From Aliikangiella sp. G2MR2-5 (GTDB taxonomy: Bacteria > Pseudomonadota > Gammaproteobacteria > Enterobacterales > Kangiellaceae): a DNA stretch of 64,000 nt. Made by a program: the position numbers and the translations under genes. The first letter of the stretch is position 1. Every line of letters starts with the position of its first letter. The stretch is from positions 558,001 to 622,000 of the forward strand of contig NZ_JADPQF010000002.1 of NCBI RefSeq assembly GCF_015687155.1. Reading direction: 5' to 3'. This document shows positions 33,411-40,505 of this stretch, piece after piece. The notes below the pieces were generated by a model that was not told the DNA's origin, did no database searches, and saw nothing but the letters and a program-made list of their open reading frames with translations.

Positions 33411-35786
33411 TTAGATGGAAATATTAACCAAAGGTTTCATCTGCATATCACCACTTAACTTCACATTACACCCGAGCAGCCTTTCTTTCGCGACCTTGCC
33501 ATTGCTGACGATATAGTCAATTACATTATTTTGTCGAATTTTAGCCAGTTCAATCAAAGGCTTAGGATCGACCTTGGCTTTTTTATTTGAATCATCACCC
33601 GCTTTTCTTGCGCTAGCTTGCGCAGATTCTGTCATATCTGCCCGGGTGGCTACGCCACAGATTACCATCTTAATTTTGGGTTTATCATTCATTATTGAAA
33701 TAACCTTTTCCAGTTGCGCTTTGCCTGCATCACTCAATTTGGTATTTCTTGCAGTAAATTCAATGGGCTCAAAGCGAAGGGCTGTCGCCAAATCGAAAAC
33801 ACCAGAAGCGAGGGAGAGCATACCCAGTGGTGAATACTGGTAAATGACCGCATTCTTGATTGCCTTAACAGTAACGGTTGCGACAATGCTGGCAATCGAA
33901 AAATCTGGCGAATTCATATCGCCTTTAAGCGGTATTTCAAGTTCAATATTATCATCACTGTCTCTGAGCAAGTTCAATGCCATTGGCAAGGGCACGCCCA
34001 GCTCTTCATTCATCTCGTTGGCTTCATGTTCTTGTAGTTCTCCGAGCTCAAATTTTTCCAGTTTTGATTCAAAAATGGCATCAATTTTTTTATCAGCAAT
34101 TTTCACTGCATAATTTAAATTCAGATGTCCCTGCTCGATTCTATAACCGATAAAACGTGCCGCATATCGAGTTACACTCACAAGGTTCATATTCTCTATC
34201 TTTCCCTTTATATCGGTTGACAGATCCTTCTTGCCAAGATTAATCATCCCTTCACCCGATATAGCCCCACCTTCGGCAAAACTCATGCTGTAGGCGACAG
34301 GCGTATCTTTCGCATCAGAATAACCAAACATCACCTCTCCCAAATTTAGCTTGATATCGACAATTTTCTGTTCAACCAATTCTCCGGTTGAGTCTTCGGC
34401 AATGTTGATCTCAGAATTCGCAAGATCAAATTGACCAAGCTTAATTTTCAGGGGCTCTGAGCTCTCAGAGCTATCTGCTGCGCTTTCGTCTGACTGACTA
34501 ACTTTATCTGTAACGGCAAGCCATTGAGCCAGATTGAGTTCACCGTTTTGTAAAATAGCATCCACAAATACGCCATTTGTTGCCAATTTACCTAAACTAA
34601 TAACTTGTTTTTGCAGTTGTGCGTCATTGAGCTTCAAACCTGTCAACCTGATAAGCGAACCAGATAGACCAGAGTTATCAGGCTCAACATGTGCAGCTAG
34701 TCGCTCCATCATTTCCAAATCATTCAACTCTACAGACTCAATAGCAGCGATACTCTCTGCAAAACTAAAATTAGTGATATTGAGTCTCGGCAGTTTGAGC
34801 AGAGCATGTAGCTCATTGTCACTGGCTCGCTGATAAAGCTTTAATCCAGAAAGGTTAAGCTCAACCAGGGAAGCGGCTATATTTTGTTGACTGAAAAGCA
34901 GACTTTCCAACTCAAACGATTCCAGAACCAGCCCCATATCTGCATAGCTATCGGTTGGCTCTTGCACCAGGTAACCAATGTTCGACAAAGTGATCTTTTC
35001 GATTGAGAAGTTTTCTTGATTAAATTTCAAATCGGTAAATAGGAGATCTTTCAACTCGGCTAACTTATGCTTATCGCGAGAAGTTAATGTAAGCCTTGCT
35101 AAATGAATATTCCCCTGATAGTTTGGCCTGGCACTTTTATCCACAGTAAATGACTGCTCAAGTAATAGTTCGCCAAACGTCAGACATGCAGAGAAGTTAT
35201 CGTTATTCTGCAAAGGAAAGCCGAGTGATTTAAAATCTTTAGTCTTATCAACAACGCAGATTTCCAGGTCGCTAAGTTGCACTCCTGACAATGAAACGGC
35301 CCAGGGCTTTGCCGGCATCTTTTTCTTTTCTGTCGGCTCTGCACTTATCGATTCCTTTGAGGTTACTAGTTTTGTTTCAGAATCATCCATCTTATCTGGC
35401 TTTGCGAACTTTGATAGCGCAAGTGGACCAATTTGAAGTAGTTGTAAATCATCGAGTTCGATATCCAGTTTAAAACCACCCAGTGAAAACTCGTTAATAG
35501 TTAGCTGCTCATCCCATAAGTCAGCCATATTCCAGTCGACATAAAAGCTGTCGAATCCAATCCTGCGGCCTTGCTCATCTTTTGCACTTAGCCCCTCAAT
35601 CCTGATGTCCGAGTTCCACAAGCTCAGCTCGAGACGTTCAATTTCAACCTCGCTGGCATGGTCTGATAGGAAACTTTTAATTCCCCAGATGGCAATTAAA
35701 GAGCTTGAAGCAACCAGCGTACTGGTGGTTATCAGTAGCAATAACAGAATAGAGAGGATTTTATGGCTTTTGATCCAGCGAAGCAT
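33411..35786 (-). CDS. DUF748 (AsmA-like, periplasmic) protein
   Basis: A 791-residue protein with an N-terminal membrane anchor (ILSILLLLLITTSTLVASS) and a long periplasmic region of repeated beta-strand units (IERLELSLWNSDIRIEGL..., INEFSLGGFKLDIEL). The C-terminus (LSDAGKAQLEKVISIMNDKP) is characteristic of DUF748, a family related to AsmA/TamB-type proteins implicated in lipid transport or outer-membrane homeostasis. A good AAAGGA SD. The gene is monocistronic. The lipid role is inference from the superfamily. Confidence 0.85.
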   Translation of the reverse strand: MLRWIKSHKILSILLLLLITTSTLVASSSLIAIWGIKSFLSDHASEVEIERLELSLWNSDIRIEGLSAKDEQGRRIGFDSFYVDWNMADLWDEQLTINEFSLGGFKLDIELDDLQLLQIGPLALSKFAKPDKMDDSETKLVTSKESISAEPTEKKKMPAKPWAVSLSGVQLSDLEICVVDKTKDFKSLGFPLQNNDNFSACLTFGELLLEQSFTVDKSARPNYQGNIHLARLTLTSRDKHKLAELKDLLFTDLKFNQENFSIEKITLSNIGYLVQEPTDSYADMGLVLESFELESLLFSQQNIAASLVELNLSGLKLYQRASDNELHALLKLPRLNITNFSFAESIAAIESVELNDLEMMERLAAHVEPDNSGLSGSLIRLTGLKLNDAQLQKQVISLGKLATNGVFVDAILQNGELNLAQWLAVTDKVSQSDESAADSSESSEPLKIKLGQFDLANSEINIAEDSTGELVEQKIVDIKLNLGEVMFGYSDAKDTPVAYSMSFAEGGAISGEGMINLGKKDLSTDIKGKIENMNLVSVTRYAARFIGYRIEQGHLNLNYAVKIADKKIDAIFESKLEKFELGELQEHEANEMNEELGVPLPMALNLLRDSDDNIELEIPLKGDMNSPDFSIASIVATVTVKAIKNAVIYQYSPLGMLSLASGVFDLATALRFEPIEFTARNTKLSDAGKAQLEKVISIMNDKPKIKMVICGVATRADMTESAQASARKAGDDSNKKAKVDPKPLIELAKIRQNNVIDYIVSNGKVAKERLLGCNVKLSGDMQMKPLVNISI

Positions 35787-36150
35787 GATGCAATCCTTTG
35801 GATTATTTGAGCGGAGTTATTTCTATTATATCCGGCATTGGGGGTTTCGATAAGAGCAATAGTCGAATATATGTCCTTGCCTCCTGCATGCTACCTATCA
35901 AGATGAGCATTCTTGGCGTGCCATTTTACAATGTTTGGCTACTTACGCAGTAAGTAACGACCTTTTCAATTTTCTTTTGCTATAAAATATAGTTTTCCAC
36001 CTCGTCAATGAATTAAAGATTGTCCTTATTAGCATTTCCATCTTTAACTTCAAAGTATTTATCCGTGACTTTCTTAGTGAATAACGATGAATAATCCATG
36101 TGAATTATTCTTCGTTTTTCAGGACCTTCTTACATTTGCTAACTTAAATT
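35787..36150. other. AT-rich intergenic region with small palindromes; no gene seen
   Basis: ACTTAC-gca-GTAAGT (35941-35955) is a perfect 6-bp inverted repeat. GAATAAT (36089-36095) and ATTATTC (36104-36110) form a hairpin extended outward by CGA/TCG and followed by TTTTTC, a terminator-like structure on the plus strand without a recognised gene upstream. It could close an unannotated small RNA. Confidence 0.4.
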
Positions 36151-36438
36151 TTAGCGAAGTAATAAGTCGATCGTTTTATATAGGTACATAGAGTTTACTG
36201 GAATAAATACTATAAATAGAAACAAATAGTATTTATTAGTTACTTTGCTCCAAAACTCACAGAACAACGGAGCAAAAAGCACAGCTAGACTCAAAATTAT
36301 TACAAAGGCAAAACTTATCAGACCAAAAATCGAAAATGCGGGCAAGTTATTTCCATTAGTCCCAGGATTGAATATGAGTAAAATCACAATGATCACTCCA
36401 AAGACAATATAGAAATCAAAGGCCTCTCTATTATCCAA
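36151..36438 (-). CDS. Small membrane protein, unknown, orphan-like
   Basis: A 95-residue protein with three hydrophobic helices (IVFGVIIVILLIF; FGLISFAFVIILSLAVLFAPL; YYLFLFIVFIPVN). TTG start with a good AGGTGA SD at about 6 bases. Low G+C compared with its neighbours. No family recognised; it may be one of a pair with the ORF at 36468. Confidence 0.5.
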   Translation of the reverse strand: MDNREAFDFYIVFGVIIVILLIFNPGTNGNNLPAFSIFGLISFAFVIILSLAVLFAPLFCEFWSKVTNKYYLFLFIVFIPVNSMYLYKTIDLLLR

Positions 36439-36467
36439 TAATATTCACCTATTAATAATCAAGTGCA

Positions 36468-36725
36468 CTAGCTTGAGAAAAAAAATCCTGACAAATGTAA
36501 TTCATACAAAAAAGCTACTGAAGTTATTCCGAGACATAAAACACCGTACCTTAAGAGAACATTGTCACTTTCTCTAAACATCCTAAATAATAGCAATTCC
36601 GAAATAATAGCCAAACTAGATGTTAGGTATACCAGAAAAATTGTATCACTAGCTAGTCTGGTGCTTCCGGCTTCAATTACTCTGGAAAGAAGAATTGTAC
36701 TATAACTCAATGAGGGGAGTAACAT
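36468..36725 (-). CDS. Small membrane protein, unknown, weakly supported
   Basis: An 85-residue frame with two or three hydrophobic stretches (TIFLVYLTSSLAIISELLLF; YGVLCLGITSVAFLYEL). There is no convincing SD before the ATG, and the codon use is AT-rich. It lies 29 bp upstream of the preceding small membrane ORF on the same strand. It may be real and recently acquired, or a chance frame. Confidence 0.38.
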   Translation of the reverse strand: MLLPSLSYSTILLSRVIEAGSTRLASDTIFLVYLTSSLAIISELLLFRMFRESDNVLLRYGVLCLGITSVAFLYELHLSGFFFSS

Positions 36726-36897
36726 AGCAAGACTAACAAAGAATCAATGCAATTCTCATTATAAGACCAACTCCATTTACAGGTTAGCACAGTACATTGA
36801 TTGCAAAAAAACACACCAAAAACGAGGTCCAACGTCTCTCAAGATTGAGTTTATCTTAAAATCAACATGTTACAACAGCTTATAAATTTATAAATTA

Positions 36898-37446
36898 CTA
36901 ACAAGCCTCCTTAAGCAGTTCCTCCTTAAGTGATTTATAGTAATAAACCGTCGCACTCCATTGCCCGTTGGTTTCAACCACAAAATCAGGGATCTCTCCA
37001 ACTTTGATATAGCCATACTTCTCATACATATTTGAGGCAACATCCCCTTTACGCGTGTCCAGGATAAGCATGTGTCGTCCCAAAGAAAGCGCTAGCGACT
37101 CTGCTTCTTTAAGCAACATTTTGCCCACGCCCGCGCCTCTATGACTCGGCAATACAATCAATTTTTCTAAATCTGCACGATGCAGTCCATTCTCTTTTTG
37201 ACACAGATTCAGCTGAATACTGCCAATAATTTCTTCTTCAATTAAGACAATCATCAGCCGACGAGTTCTATTGACTAACGATGACTCTAGCGAGGTCCAA
37301 TATTCATTTGCATCAGTTTGACTAAGTGGTGGCAAGAAGCCAATGGAAGCGCCTTGATCGACACAGGCTATGAGCAACTCAGACAAACCGTGCAAATGCA
37401 GCTCAAACTCTATAGGCGCAACTTCAATAAATTTGATTGATTTCAT
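36898..37446 (-). CDS. GNAT family N-acetyltransferase
   Basis: A 182-residue protein. Motif A is LEKLIVLPSHRGAGVGKMLLKEAE, followed by LDTRKGDVASNMYEKYGYIKVGE. This pattern (LDTR...AxxxYxxxGY) is typical of small-molecule or amine acetyltransferases. It is divergent from tesB. Substrate unknown. Confidence 0.88.
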   Translation of the reverse strand: MKSIKFIEVAPIEFELHLHGLSELLIACVDQGASIGFLPPLSQTDANEYWTSLESSLVNRTRRLMIVLIEEEIIGSIQLNLCQKENGLHRADLEKLIVLPSHRGAGVGKMLLKEAESLALSLGRHMLILDTRKGDVASNMYEKYGYIKVGEIPDFVVETNGQWSATVYYYKSLKEELLKEAC

Positions 37447-37697
37447 AGATAGATTCCAGGTAAAAAATTTTGACTCAGCTCAGCAAAAGCAAAACAAATG
37501 CCAGCTATCAATTGTGTAAATTTGTATGCTTCGTCGCCCTTCTGAAAAAGGTATTCACCAAAATACGGCAAGATCTGAAAAACTTGCACCAAAAGGCGGC
37601 GCATTATGTCACCCAGTTGTTATTTGTTCTGTATTTTGTACGCGCTATGTAAAATCGTTTACAATGAATGTGTATCCACAATATTGGGAAGCGATTT

Positions 37698-38558
37698 ATG
37701 TCCAAAGTATTGACCGAGCTACTCGACCTGCTGGGATTGGAAAAAATTGAACAGGGACTGTTCCGCGGCAATAGCCAGGATATTGCTCTGGGCCATGTTT
37801 TTGGTGGACAGGTTATTGGTCAGGCACTTTCTGCTGCCAAACAAACTATCGATCCAGCGAGAGCATGCCACTCTTTTCACAGCTACTTTTTAAGGCCAGG
37901 TGACGCAACCAAACCCATTGTCTATGATGTCGAAAATATCAGAGACGGCGGCAGTATATCGACTCGAAGGGTCAAGGCGATCCAAAACGGCAAACGCATC
38001 TTCTTCTTAACCGCATCATTTCATGATTCCAGCGGCGGCTTCGATCATCAGACAAAAATGCCAGAGGTAGAAGGACCTGAAAAGCTGATGTCCGAACTTG
38101 AAATCGCGCGCAAGTTCGCTGATAAAATTCCAGAACGAATCCGTCATCTTGTTACCTGCGAAAAGCCCATTGAAATAAGACCGGTGGAGTTTTTCAATCC
38201 GCTGGCACCAGATGAGGCGCCCCCTAAACGTCATGTGTGGATGAAAGCCAGTGGCGAATTGCCGGATGACCTGCGTGTTCACAAATACCTTTTGGCTTAC
38301 GCTTCTGACTTTGCGTTTTTACCGGTTGCAGGCCAACCCCATAAAGTTTCCTTTATGTTACCGCAATTTCAAATGGCGACTATCGATCACAGCATGTGGT
38401 TCCACAGAGACTTTCGTTTTGACGACTGGTTATTACACGTTATTGAAAGTCCAAGCGCCAGTAGCGACAGAGGGTTTGTACGTGGACAATTCTTTGATAG
38501 ACAGGGTCGACTGGTAGCCAGTACCGCACAGGAAGGAGTGATGCGACAGCGTCGTTAA
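37698..38558 (+). CDS. tesB: Acyl-CoA thioesterase II
   Basis: Hydrolyses acyl-CoA to free fatty acid and CoA in the cytoplasm. The protein is 286 residues, the E. coli TesB length, with the double-hotdog fold signature [13 protein letters not shown] near the N-terminus. The catalytic residues fall at the same numbers as in E. coli: D204 (YASDFAF), T228 (MATIDHS) and Q278 (TAQEGV). The ATG at 37698 was chosen because it gives this exact register; the open frame starts 10 codons earlier. Followed by a terminator. Confidence 0.96.
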   Translation: MSKVLTELLDLLGLEKIEQGLFRGNSQDIALGHVFGGQVIGQALSAAKQTIDPARACHSFHSYFLRPGDATKPIVYDVENIRDGGSISTRRVKAIQNGKRIFFLTASFHDSSGGFDHQTKMPEVEGPEKLMSELEIARKFADKIPERIRHLVTCEKPIEIRPVEFFNPLAPDEAPPKRHVWMKASGELPDDLRVHKYLLAYASDFAFLPVAGQPHKVSFMLPQFQMATIDHSMWFHRDFRFDDWLLHVIESPSASSDRGFVRGQFFDRQGRLVASTAQEGVMRQRR

Positions 38559-38592
38559 CAGCGAATTGTTTAGTTTTTTTGATAGTTTAATG

Positions 38593-38624
38593 AAAAGGCA
38601 GCTCAATGAAAAAACTGCCTTTTT
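38593..38624 (+). terminator. Rho-independent terminator after tesB
   Basis: AAAAGGCAG (38593-38601) and CTGCCTTTT (38615-38623) with a 13-base loop and a T tract, 35 bp after the stop. Confidence 0.82.
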
Positions 38625-38669
38625 CCTTTTCTGCTGAACCTACTCTCAACAGGAAGAATCGGTTGGCGA

Positions 38670-39407
38670 CTAATTACCGAAAACTCTTCGTAAAAGCTCG
38701 GTAACGCGTGCAGAAGGATTTTGACGGATCTTTTTTTCCTCATCCTGAATTAGCGTGAAAAGTCCGCTCATAGTCTTATTAGTAATGTGGGCTTCAATAT
38801 CCAGATTCGGTTTCTCAGTCAAGGGAAGCGCTTCGTAGGAAGATAATAGCTTCTTGTAGTCACTGTAAAATCCGACCTGATTCATCGATCGGCTAATAAT
38901 TGGGCGAAACTTCTTTCTAAGTGTTGCACTACTGGTCTTTTTAAAATACTCGGTAGCAGCATTATCTGGTCCGTTTAGAATATTCCATGCATCCTTAATC
39001 GACATTTGGCGGATACTTGCCATTAATACTTCACCCGCGCTTTTAGTTGCAGCTTCGGCTGAACGATTCATCTGCAACTCAAACTTATCAACATAGCGCC
39101 CAAGGCCAATATTTTTTAACGTACTGGTAACCTTCTCCAATTTTTGCGGAGTAGCAATTCTTATCAGCGGATTATCGCTAAAGCCTCCCACTTTGCTAGT
39201 TGCGCTAACGCTGTTTTTAGTTCCCACTTCCAGCGCCTGTTTAAGCCCTGCTACAACAGTCTGGGTATCAAGTGGTCTTTGATACTGACCCAGAGTATCG
39301 GCGACCTGGCTTAAATCAACGTCCTTACACCCCAGAGTAAAAGTAAGAGAAAAAGCGATAAGGCTCTGACAAATAATCCAGAAGCCCTTAAATCGTTTTA
39401 ATTTCAT
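38670..39407 (-). CDS. DUF4197 family protein, probable exported or lipid-anchored
   Basis: A 245-residue protein with a hydrophobic N-terminus (WIICQSLIAFSLTFTLGC) ending in a cysteine that may be lipidated, although the lipobox is imperfect (TLGC). The body is helical; VVAGLKQALEVGTKNSV, NPLIRIATPQKLEKVTSTL and KKFRPIISRSMNQVG are the conserved stretches I associate with DUF4197. Family function is unknown. A GGGG-rich SD precedes the ATG. Confidence 0.82.
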   Translation of the reverse strand: MKLKRFKGFWIICQSLIAFSLTFTLGCKDVDLSQVADTLGQYQRPLDTQTVVAGLKQALEVGTKNSVSATSKVGGFSDNPLIRIATPQKLEKVTSTLKNIGLGRYVDKFELQMNRSAEAATKSAGEVLMASIRQMSIKDAWNILNGPDNAATEYFKKTSSATLRKKFRPIISRSMNQVGFYSDYKKLLSSYEALPLTEKPNLDIEAHITNKTMSGLFTLIQDEEKKIRQNPSARVTELLRRVFGN

Positions 39408-39483
39408 TCCAAAATCCCCTAGCCTAGAATCATCCTATCCAACTTAGAATCTATCTTATTGCCTGTCATGACTATGTGAAAAA

Positions 39484-39711
39484 CTAAGACTTAAGCAAGC
39501 TAACCACTCGGCCCACATGCTCAGCAGCCTCTATTCCGCGGTCAGTCAGATAGCCGCCATCAACCTGGGAAACAAAACCTTTTTCAAACAGTCGAGACAT
39601 GGCTGCAACCTTTTCCGGCTCTGCATCATGATGAACTTTTAAACCTTCTTGCACACTATCAAGATTAAATAACCCCAGCAGCTCAATTTCAGTAATCAGT
39701 TGATTATCCAT
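39484..39711 (-). CDS. TIGR02647 family small protein
   Basis: A 75-residue protein (begins MDNQLITEIELLGLFNLD, contains GYLTDRGIEAAEHVG) matching the conserved small gammaproteobacterial family TIGR02647. Its winged-helix-like pattern suggests a DNA-binding fold; function unknown. The ATG at 39711 has an AGAGGA SD. Its first base is shared with the TGA stop of a small upstream frame (TGATG), which hints at coupling. Confidence 0.75.
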   Translation of the reverse strand: MDNQLITEIELLGLFNLDSVQEGLKVHHDAEPEKVAAMSRLFEKGFVSQVDGGYLTDRGIEAAEHVGRVVSLLKS

Positions 39712-39953
39712 CAATTTCCTCTTATTTGTGTTAACAATGGCTTTCTCCAAAATAGCACTTTTAATCGTTCCAGGGTAGTTCTGATAATCAAACCGGCAAC
39801 CATAAGTAAAACAAATTGATTCCGGTCACTACCAGTTCCAGGCTTACCCGGACTTGCATTTCTGATATTTGAGATAAACACCCAAATAATAACGATTATC
39901 ATTTGCAATAAAAGCAATTCACATTTAAAATAACTTTCAAATGAAGAAGACAT
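39711..39953 (-). CDS. Possible small membrane protein coupled to the TIGR02647 gene
   Basis: An 80-residue frame with two hydrophobic stretches (LLLLQMIIVIIWVFISNI; QFVLLMVAGLIIRTTL) separated by a short polar loop. Its stop overlaps the start of the next gene by one base (TGATG). There is no SD before the chosen ATG and the frame is open further upstream. The overlap and the two-helix pattern are the only support. Confidence 0.35.
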   Translation of the reverse strand: MSSSFESYFKCELLLLQMIIVIIWVFISNIRNASPGKPGTGSDRNQFVLLMVAGLIIRTTLERLKVLFWRKPLLTQIRGN

Positions 39954-39968
39954 ATAAGGAGAGTCGCA

Positions 39969-40187
39969 GTGGGTTATAAAATCGAAGCTTTTCTGGATCA
40001 GGGAAGACCAGCCTTGAGAATCTACGATATTAATCAGCACTCCCTTTGTCTTTCGTGGGTTTATCAGGGTGAGGCCGAAAATAACAGCGAGATTCACAAG
40101 CTTTTTCGGCAATTACTCTTGTTGACCTGCAAACAGGATTTACACAATGTGAGAGTGTTTAATCTCACCCCCAAACTTGACAGTTAG
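39969..40187 (+). CDS. Small conserved-looking hypothetical protein
   Basis: A 72-residue protein starting at GTG, 8 bases after a strong AAGGAGA SD. The first part (MGYKIEAFLDQGRPALRIYD) reads like a short beta-rich domain; no cysteines except one near the end of the helix. Unknown function. It is divergent from the small membrane frame on the minus strand. Confidence 0.6.
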   Translation: MGYKIEAFLDQGRPALRIYDINQHSLCLSWVYQGEAENNSEIHKLFRQLLLLTCKQDLHNVRVFNLTPKLDS

Positions 40188-40343
40188 CCGTATCCTTCTC
40201 CGTTGGCTTTATGGTTAATTCTGTTGTGACTAAGAGATAGCTCTCATGTTGTGTGAATATTCTCGATACCCCTGTGTTGAGGATTTGTGAATATTGCAGT
40301 CATTATCGACCCCATCATATTCTCAGATGACTGTAATTTTTAT
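40188..40343 (+). other. Structured non-coding stretch, candidate small RNA or 3' UTR
   Basis: Between the small gene and the terminator there are two copies of TGTGAATATT (about 40252-40261 and 40286-40295). CAGTCAT (40297-40303) and ATGACTG (40327-40333) are exact inverted complements, forming a stem around a 23-base loop. The terminator follows 11 bases later. A structured transcript ending at 40371 is therefore plausible. I cannot place a convincing promoter, so it may simply be the 3' UTR of the upstream gene. The whole gap (40188-40505) holds this element and two terminators. Confidence 0.4.
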
Positions 40344-40371
40344 AGCCCGGTGCTCTCGTCCGGGCTTTTTT
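40344..40371 (+). terminator. Rho-independent terminator
   Basis: AGCCCGG (40344-40350) and CCGGGCT (40360-40366) with a 9-base loop and six T residues. Confidence 0.88.
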
Positions 40372-40448
40372 ATCTCTTTCCGGTTTGATATGTGTACAAA
40401 TAGATATCGAATGAATTTTCTTCAAATCTGATATAGATGAATATCAAT

Positions 40449-40478
40449 AAAAAAAGCTCAACCGGTGGTTGAGCTTTT
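40449..40478 (-). terminator. Rho-independent terminator of the M16 protease gene
   Basis: AAAAGCTCAACC (40452-40463) and GGTTGAGCTTTT (40467-40478) with a 3-base loop. On the minus strand it is followed by a run of T residues (seven A's on the plus strand at 40449-40455). It lies 28 bp after the protease stop. Confidence 0.88.
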
Positions 40479-40505
40479 CTTCAGTAGCATAATATGCAGG
40501 GAGGT

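Noticed and set aside
33574-34833. Several plus-strand frames opposite the DUF748 gene
   Set aside because: Serine-rich reverse reading of a beta-repeat protein; they lack SDs and do not align with any signal peptide or domain pattern.
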